This document shows positions 5,424-9,543 of a stretch of 9,543 nucleotides of DNA, in pieces. The notes under the pieces were generated by a model. It made no database searches. It had not been told where the DNA came from and saw nothing but the letters and a program-made list of their open reading frames with translations. Source of the DNA: CAJCIY01 sp036379355 (GTDB lineage: Bacteria > Actinomycetota > Actinomycetes > Mycobacteriales > CAJCIY01). Within the stretch, counting starts at the first letter, position 1. Each line of letters opens with the position of its first letter. Made by a program: the position numbers and the translations under genes. The stretch spans positions 1 to 9,543 of the forward strand of contig DASVGV010000086.1 of NCBI GenBank assembly GCA_036379355.1, read 5' to 3'.

Positions 5424-6266
5424 ATGAAGATCGACCTGCACGCTCACTCCACCGCGAGCGACGGCACCGACACCCCCACCGAGCTGGTCCGCCACGCGGC
5501 CGAGGCCGGCCTGGACGTGGTGGCCCTCACCGACCACGACGGGACGGCCGGCTGGGCCGAAGCCGCCGCGGCGCTGCCGTCCGGGCTCACCCTGGTGCCG
5601 GGCGTGGAGCTGTCCGCCGAACACGACGGCATCCCGCTGCACCTGCTCGGCTACCTGCTGGACCCGGCGTACCCGCCGCTGGCGCGCGAGATGGAGGCGA
5701 TCCGCGACAGCCGTGTGCACCGCGCCCGCCGGATCGTCGAGGCGATCGCCGCCGACGGCCACCCGGTGTCCTGGGAACGGACGCTTGCCCGCGCGGGCGG
5801 AGCCGTGGGCCGCCCGCACATCGCCAGCGAGCTCGTCGAGGCCGGGCTCGTACCGACCGTCTCCGACGCGTTCACCGACGACTGGATCGGGGCCAACGGC
5901 CGTTACTACCGGGCGGAGCACAAGGTCCCGGTCCTCCTGGCGATCGGGCTGGTCCGGTCGGCCGGCGGAGTCGCCGTGTTCGCCCATCCGCTGGCCACCC
6001 GGCGCGGCCGGGTCGTCGACGACGCCGCGATCGAGGCCATGCGGGTGGCCGGCCTGGCGGGCATCGAGGTGGACCATCCCGATCACGACGACGCGGCCCG
6101 CGCGCACCTGCGGGGCCTGGCCGGCGAGCTGGGCCTCGTCGTCACGGGCAGCAGCGACTACCACGGCAGCCGCAAGTCGACGCCGCTCGGCGCCAATCTC
6201 ACCGATCCCGAGGCGTACGAGGCGATCGTCGCCGCGGCGACCGGCTCGCACGCCGTCGTCGCGTGA
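5424..6266 (+). CDS. PHP-domain metal-dependent phosphoesterase
   Basis: A 280-residue soluble PHP-domain protein of the TrpH/YciV type, whose studied members are 3',5'-nucleoside bisphosphate phosphatases or 5'-3' exoribonucleases (RNase AM). The metal-binding motifs are all present: HAH at H6 and H8, SDGT with D13, TDHDG at D37-H38-D39, PGVE with E62, LHLLGY with H73, GRPH with H132, FAHP with H188 and SSDYHG with D245 and H247. Nothing essential is missing and the length matches family members, so it is likely active. Start ATG 5424 is directly before MKIDLHAHS, the standard family N-terminus. Its TGA overlaps the GTG of the next gene by 4 bases, so the two are probably translated together. 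Nucleotide substrate is inferred from family only. Confidence 0.93.
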   Translation: MKIDLHAHSTASDGTDTPTELVRHAAEAGLDVVALTDHDGTAGWAEAAAALPSGLTLVPGVELSAEHDGIPLHLLGYLLDPAYPPLAREMEAIRDSRVHRARRIVEAIAADGHPVSWERTLARAGGAVGRPHIASELVEAGLVPTVSDAFTDDWIGANGRYYRAEHKVPVLLAIGLVRSAGGVAVFAHPLATRRGRVVDDAAIEAMRVAGLAGIEVDHPDHDDAARAHLRGLAGELGLVVTGSSDYHGSRKSTPLGANLTDPEAYEAIVAAATGSHAVVA

Positions 6267-6967
6267 AGCAGCAAGGCGTCAGCGCGGTCAGCGGCTTCGA
6301 CCTGCTGCTGATCGGCGCCGGGATCGTCGTCGTCCTCGTGCTCACCGTCCTGGTCGTCCTGCGCAGCCGGTGGGCGCAGCAGGACCTGGTCCGCGACCTC
6401 GGCGTCGACGTCGACACCGGCCTCGCCCTGCTGGAGCAGCGCATCGACGGGCTGGCGGGCGCGGGGCCGACCGGCCCGGCCGCGCAGGCACTCGAGGACG
6501 CGCGGGGACGGCTGGCGGCCGCGCGGGAGATGCGCGGCCGCGCGGACCACGTCGTGGTCCTCAAGGCCAGCCGGCGCATGCTCCTCGAGGGGCTCGCGGC
6601 GGTGTCCGAGGGCGACCGGCTGGCCGGGCGTGACCCCGGCCCGGACGTCCCGGCGCCGACCGACGCAGCGCTGGTGCCCTCGACCGTACGGGTGCGGGTC
6701 GGGTCCGACGAGCACGTCGCCCAGCCGGTCTACACGCCGGGGTTTCCGTACCACTTCCCGGGCGCGGAGCTCCGCGGCGACGAGGTGCCGGGCGGCTGGT
6801 ACGCCGAGCCGTTCTGGACCGACCTGCTCGACCCGACCACCGCCCCACAGGCGGCCGAGAGGTCAGGACGCGACGCTGGACAGGAGGCTGCCGACGAGGC
6901 CCGTGAGGTCGTTGCCGGTCAGCGGGGTCGCCTCGCCCGGCGCCTGGACCGTCGCGGTCGCCGCTAG
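6263..6967 (+). CDS. Uncharacterised single-pass membrane protein
   Basis: I do not recognise a named family. The 234-residue product has one strong membrane segment at about 12-33 (GFDLLLIGAGIVVVLVLTVL and on), then RSRW, giving an anchored protein with its bulk on one side. Residues 40-115 look helical, possibly coiled coil (LALLEQRIDGLAG; LEDARGRLAAAREMRGRADH). Residues 155-192 hold an aromatic, Pro/Gly-rich stretch (VYTPGFPYHFPGAELRG, GGWYAEPFWTDLLDP) that looks like the most specific part. The GTG start overlaps the PHP stop as GTGA, with no ribosome site of its own. The last 34 residues (201-234), rich in Arg and charge, lie antisense to the convergent lipoprotein gene, and codon 201 is opposite that gene's stop. 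This tail may be an accidental extension. Confidence 0.75.
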   Translation: MKQQGVSAVSGFDLLLIGAGIVVVLVLTVLVVLRSRWAQQDLVRDLGVDVDTGLALLEQRIDGLAGAGPTGPAAQALEDARGRLAAAREMRGRADHVVVLKASRRMLLEGLAAVSEGDRLAGRDPGPDVPAPTDAALVPSTVRVRVGSDEHVAQPVYTPGFPYHFPGAELRGDEVPGGWYAEPFWTDLLDPTTAPQAAERSGRDAGQEAADEAREVVAGQRGRLARRLDRRGRR

Positions 6968-7915
6968 GTCGACGTCCAGCGCGGCGGGGTGCCCGGCCGC
7001 GGCCTTCAGCTCTGAAGGGTTCAGCAGCTGGGTGAGGTCGATCCGGAACGCCGACGCGGTGCCGTTGCGGACGTACTCGTCCACCCGGATCGTCTTGTCC
7101 GGCAGCTGCTGAGGGGCTGAGCCGAGGAGGCCGGACGCGTTCGGCATCGAGCCGAGCAGGCCGCTGACTGCCGAGAGCACGTCGGTGCCGATCGTCCGGA
7201 CGTTGCCGGACAGCACCAGGTGGTCGCCGAGCGTCGGGTCGGGGGCGGCGCGGGTGACGGTGACGTCCTTCTGGAAGATCGCGTCGAGCGACTGGGCCAG
7301 TCCGGCCGCCTGGCTGGGACCGACCGACGGCGTGCTGACACCGGACCCGTCGAGGTCGGCGAGGTCGAGCGAGACCCACCGCCCCGCGGCCAGCGCGGCG
7401 AGCGACGGGGGGAGGTTCGGGCTGTGGAGCAACCCGGACATCTGGGGGCTGCCGACGAGCGCGAGCAGGTGGTCGAGGTCCGCGCGTGCGTACAGCGTTC
7501 CGTTCGCGGCGACGACCTGGACGAGCTTCGGAGTGGCGCGCGTGCTCAGGCTCAGGGCGAGCGAGGTGTTGGTCAGCGGCGAGGGCGAGCCGGCGACGCT
7601 CCGGAGCGAGCCACTCCCGGTCTTCACCGCGAGCACGACGGTCGCGCCGGCGAGACTGCCCGCCTGCGCGCCGGTCAGCTTCGCGTCCTGGTCCGCTCCG
7701 AAGACGGCGGCGAGCGTGGCCGGATCCGCGTCCAGCGTCATCGTCGCCGTGAGCGCGTTGCCGTCGAGCAGTGACGAGAGCCCGGCCTGCGCGGCCTGCG
7801 CCGGGCTCTCGCCCGAGGTACGGGCGGTGGCGTTCTGCGCCGACCCGCATCCGGCGATGGTCGCGAGGGCGGCGGCGGCGACCGCCAGCGAGGCAATGGC
7901 TCGGCTCAGGCGCAT
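6863..7915 (-). CDS. Secreted lipoprotein of unknown function
   Basis: A 350-residue predicted lipoprotein. The N-terminus has basic residues (MRLSR), a hydrophobic stretch AIASLAVAAAALAT, and a lipobox IAGC with C23 as the likely lipidated cysteine, so it should be anchored on the outer face of the membrane. The mature part is rich in Ala, Leu, Ser, Thr and Asp with alternating strands and helices (LTATMTLDADPATLAAVF, NGTLYARADLDHLLALVG, RWVSLDLADLDG, IRVDEYVRNG). A LppX/LprG- or LolA-like lipid-binding fold is possible, but I see no diagnostic motif. The ATG at 7915 is preceded at -12 to -7 by CACACT and has no ribosome site. The gene is convergent with the membrane-protein gene, overlapping it by 105 bp, and divergent from the nuclease gene. 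Confidence 0.85.
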   Translation of the reverse strand: MRLSRAIASLAVAAAALATIAGCGSAQNATARTSGESPAQAAQAGLSSLLDGNALTATMTLDADPATLAAVFGADQDAKLTGAQAGSLAGATVVLAVKTGSGSLRSVAGSPSPLTNTSLALSLSTRATPKLVQVVAANGTLYARADLDHLLALVGSPQMSGLLHSPNLPPSLAALAAGRWVSLDLADLDGSGVSTPSVGPSQAAGLAQSLDAIFQKDVTVTRAAPDPTLGDHLVLSGNVRTIGTDVLSAVSGLLGSMPNASGLLGSAPQQLPDKTIRVDEYVRNGTASAFRIDLTQLLNPSELKAAAGHPAALDVDLAATATVQAPGEATPLTGNDLTGLVGSLLSSVAS

Positions 7916-7921
7916 GACACG

Positions 7922-7927
7922 AGTGTG
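7922..7927 (-). promoter_or_regulatory. Leaderless-type -10 element (CACACT) for the lipoprotein gene
   Basis: On the minus strand CACACT lies at -12 to -7 of the ATG at 7915, in the context GCTGGCACACTCGTGTC. The matching element on the plus strand (7969-7974) is nearly identical in sequence and spacing. Confidence 0.5.
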
Positions 7928-7968
7928 CCAGCGACCCGCGCGGTGATCGGGTCGTCCGCGGCTGCTGG

Positions 7969-7974
7969 CACCAT
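7969..7974 (+). promoter_or_regulatory. Leaderless-type -10 element (CACCAT) for the nuclease gene
   Basis: CACCAT lies at -12 to -7 of the ATG at 7981, in the context GCTGGCACCATCGAGTC. No Shine-Dalgarno sequence occurs between it and the start codon. No clear -35 is seen. Confidence 0.5.
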
Positions 7975-7980
7975 CGAGTC

Positions 7981-8829
7981 ATGGAGCAGCCGACGCTGGA
8001 CCTACCGGGGACGCCCCGCCGGCTCCTTCGCGCGACGCCGTCGCGCCTCGCCACCTTCGCCGACTGCCCGCGGCGCTATCACTTCGCGTACCTGCAGAAG
8101 CCGGCGCCGCCGCGGGGACCGGCCTGGGCGCACAGCACCCTGGGCGCGGCCGTGCACCTCGCTATCCGGCGCTGGTACGAAGACCCGCCTGCTCGCCGTA
8201 CGCCGGTCTCCGCCGGCGCGCATCTCATCTCCTGCTGGCAGGAGGACGGGTTCCGCGACACCGTCCAGTCCGCGCGCTGGCGGGAGAAGGCGCGCGGGTG
8301 GGTCGAGGCGTACGTGTCCCGGCTCGACCCGGTGGACGAGCCGCTCGGGGTGGAACGCGGGGTGGCCACGAAGGCCGCGGGGATGGCGCTGTCGGGCCGG
8401 GTCGACCGGCTCGATGACCGCGACGGCGAGCTGGTGGTCGTCGACTACAAGACCTCCCGCCGGCCGCCGGGCGCGGACGACGCACGGTCCTCGCAGCAGC
8501 TCGCGCTCTATGCCGTGGCGGTCGCCTCGATGTTTCGGCGGCCGTGCACCCGCGTCGAGCTGCACCACCTTCCGACCGGGACGGTCATCTCGGCCGAGCA
8601 CACGTCCGAATCGTTGCAACGACAGGTAGATCGGGCGGGGGCGATTGCTGCCGACGTCGTCCTGGCCGAGGACACCCTTGCCGCGGGCGGTCCGGTCGAC
8701 GCGCTGTTCCCGGCCCGCCCGTCGGCGCTCTGCGGGTTCTGCGACTTCCGCTCCTCGTGTGCGGCGGGGCAGGCGTACGGCCCCGCCCGTGAGCCGTGGT
8801 CGGCGCTGGGCGAGGATGACGGGTCGTGA
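7981..8829 (+). CDS. RecB/Cas4-like PD-(D/E)XK nuclease with Fe-S cysteines
   Basis: A 282-residue single-domain nuclease of the RecB-family exonuclease type (PF12705-like), probably acting on DNA ends in repair. The N-terminal SRLATFADCPRRYHFAYL carries the first cysteine (C29); GAAVHLAIRRW gives the motif His (H59). The catalytic core is SGRVDRLD (D142), VVVDYKTS (D155, K157) and the QQLALYA motif (Q172/Q173, Y177). The C-terminal CGFCDFRSSC supplies C251, C254 and C260, which with C29 would hold a 4Fe-4S cluster as in Cas4 and AddB. No helicase domain or partner gene is adjacent, and there is no CRISPR array, so it is not called Cas4. ATG 7981 is supported by the leaderless-type promoter. 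Its TGA overlaps the GTG of the aminotransferase gene by 4 bases. Confidence 0.92.
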   Translation: MEQPTLDLPGTPRRLLRATPSRLATFADCPRRYHFAYLQKPAPPRGPAWAHSTLGAAVHLAIRRWYEDPPARRTPVSAGAHLISCWQEDGFRDTVQSARWREKARGWVEAYVSRLDPVDEPLGVERGVATKAAGMALSGRVDRLDDRDGELVVVDYKTSRRPPGADDARSSQQLALYAVAVASMFRRPCTRVELHHLPTGTVISAEHTSESLQRQVDRAGAIAADVVLAEDTLAAGGPVDALFPARPSALCGFCDFRSSCAAGQAYGPAREPWSALGEDDGS

Positions 8830-9543
8830 CGGTCCGGGCGGCGCGCATCTCGGCGAAGGCGGCGACGTTCTCCGAGTCGGTCATCCGGGAGATGACGCGG
8901 CTCGCGCACGCGCACGGCGCCGTCAACCTGGCGCAGGGCTTTCCGGACTTTCCGTGTCCACCCGAGCTCAAGGAGGCCGCGAAGGCGGCGATCGACGCGG
9001 ACGTCAACCAGTACGCGATCACCTGGGGCGCAGCGGACTTCCGGGAGGCGATCGCGGCCAAGATCGCCCGCACGTACCCGGGCTGGAACGTCGACCCGGA
9101 GACCGGGGTGACCGTCACATGCGGGGCGACCGAGGCGATGATGGCGACGATGCTCGCCCTGGTCGACCCCGGCGACGAGGTCATCGTCTTCGACCCGTGG
9201 TACGAGAACTACGGTCCCGACGCGATCCTGTCCGGGGCGGTGCCGCGCTACGTGCCCCTGCACGCGCCTGACTGGACGATCGACGAGGACGAGCTGCGAA
9301 CGGCCTTCTCCGCGCGGACGAGGGCGGTCATCCTCAACACGCCGCACAACCCCACCGGCAAGGTGTTCACCCCGCAGGAGCTGGCCGTCCTCGCGCTGCT
9401 CTGCGAGGAGTTCGACGCGCTCGTGGTCACCGACGAGATCTACGAGCACATCGTGTACGACGGGCTGACGCACGTGCCGCCCGCGACGGTCGACGGGCTG
9501 CGCGAGCGCACCGTCACGATCAACGCCCTGTCCAAGACGTACG
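8826..9543 (+). CDS. PLP-dependent class I/II aminotransferase, 3'-truncated by the window edge
   Basis: The first 239 residues of a fold-type I aminotransferase; about 140-160 C-terminal residues lie beyond the window. The frame is open from GTG 8826 to the last base. Visible marks are NLAQGFPDFPCPPELKEAA at about 34-52, NQYAITWGAADFREAIA at 61-77, TCGATEAMMATMLALVDPGDEV, the NTPHNPTGKVF motif with N175, VTDEIYEHIVYD with D203 and Y206, and NALSKTY with K237 as the PLP Schiff-base lysine. The pattern fits the kynurenine/methionine (YbdL-like) branch, which transfers amino groups from glutamine, methionine or aromatic amino acids to 2-oxo acids, but the substrate is not determined. The GTGA overlap with the nuclease stop means the two genes are cotranscribed and translationally coupled, although no functional link is obvious. 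Confidence 0.94.
   Translation, partial: MTVRAARISAKAATFSESVIREMTRLAHAHGAVNLAQGFPDFPCPPELKEAAKAAIDADVNQYAITWGAADFREAIAAKIARTYPGWNVDPETGVTVTCGATEAMMATMLALVDPGDEVIVFDPWYENYGPDAILSGAVPRYVPLHAPDWTIDEDELRTAFSARTRAVILNTPHNPTGKVFTPQELAVLALLCEEFDALVVTDEIYEHIVYDGLTHVPPATVDGLRERTVTINALSKTY

Larger units (their letters stand above)
7913..7983. repeat. Imperfect inverted repeat spanning both divergent start codons
   Basis: The 20 bases ending in the ATG of the minus gene (7932-7913) and the 20 ending in the ATG of the plus gene (7964-7983) match at 17 positions, both beginning GCTGGCAC and ending GTCATG. The 31-bp spacer between the arms shows no obvious motif. The symmetry gives both genes the same promoter and start context and could also be a shared regulator site. 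Confidence 0.6.

Noticed and set aside
4590..6251. Open frame of 553 codons on the minus strand
   Set aside because: It lies antisense to the MaoC, DUF6758 and PHP genes, whose motifs are unmistakable. Its translation is low-complexity Arg/Gly/Ala/His-rich, as expected of a shadow frame in GC-rich DNA.
6561..8054. Open frame of 497 codons on the minus strand across the lipoprotein gene
   Set aside because: The translation is Arg/Pro-rich with no fold-like pattern, and it is out of frame with the convincing lipoprotein that has a lipobox.
8844..8855. CGCATCTCGGCG recurs, identical to the arm of the 1039-1071 hairpin
   Set aside because: It falls inside the first codons of the aminotransferase (Arg-Ile-Ser-Ala), lacks the TTTGC flank and the pairing arm, and is short enough to be a coincidence of codon choice.
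1..9543. Mobile element, phage or new defence island
   Set aside because: No transposase, integrase, phage gene, tRNA or att-like repeat is seen. Composition is even and the genes are standard chromosomal families, so I do not claim a new system here.

Overview
The window is very GC-rich, densely packed, uses GTG starts freely and has GTGA stop/start overlaps. Its gene families (DUF1206, DUF6758, a Fe-S RecB-like nuclease, PaaG/PaaI-like CoA enzymes) are those of a high-GC actinobacterium. I cannot name the genus. It looks like ordinary chromosomal housekeeping and accessory metabolism. I see no insertion sequence, phage gene, CRISPR array, tRNA or rRNA, and no convincing new defence or biosynthetic system.

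Left part (1-2697): the 3' end of an acyl-CoA dehydrogenase gene, then an intergenic hairpin with a repeated arm, a small membrane protein on the minus strand, and a two-gene operon on the plus strand encoding a PaaG-like enoyl-CoA hydratase/isomerase and a PaaI-type thioesterase. These enzymes point to fatty acid or aromatic acyl-CoA catabolism, although the core phenylacetate genes are not here.

Middle (2701-6967): a DUF1206 membrane protein on the minus strand is divergent from a plus-strand run. The run comprises a suppressor-of-fused domain protein, a MaoC-family hydratase, a DUF6758 zinc-ribbon-like protein, a PHP-domain phosphoesterase and a single-pass membrane protein. The last two overlap by 4 nt. 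DUF6758 and PHP genes are, as far as I recall, conserved neighbours in Streptomyces and relatives.

Right part (6863-9543): a minus-strand lipoprotein gene converges on the membrane-protein gene and overlaps its 3' end by 105 bp. It is divergent from a RecB/Cas4-like PD-(D/E)XK nuclease gene, which overlaps by 4 nt a class I/II aminotransferase gene that runs off the window.

The clearest regulatory signal is a set of leaderless-type promoters. Five starts (1449-, 3522-, 3587+, 7915-, 7981+) have a (T/C)ANNNT hexamer exactly at -12 to -7 from the start codon. At the lipoprotein/nuclease junction the two promoters are near-perfect mirror copies of each other. Other genes (PaaG-like, PaaI, MaoC) instead have clear Shine-Dalgarno sequences.
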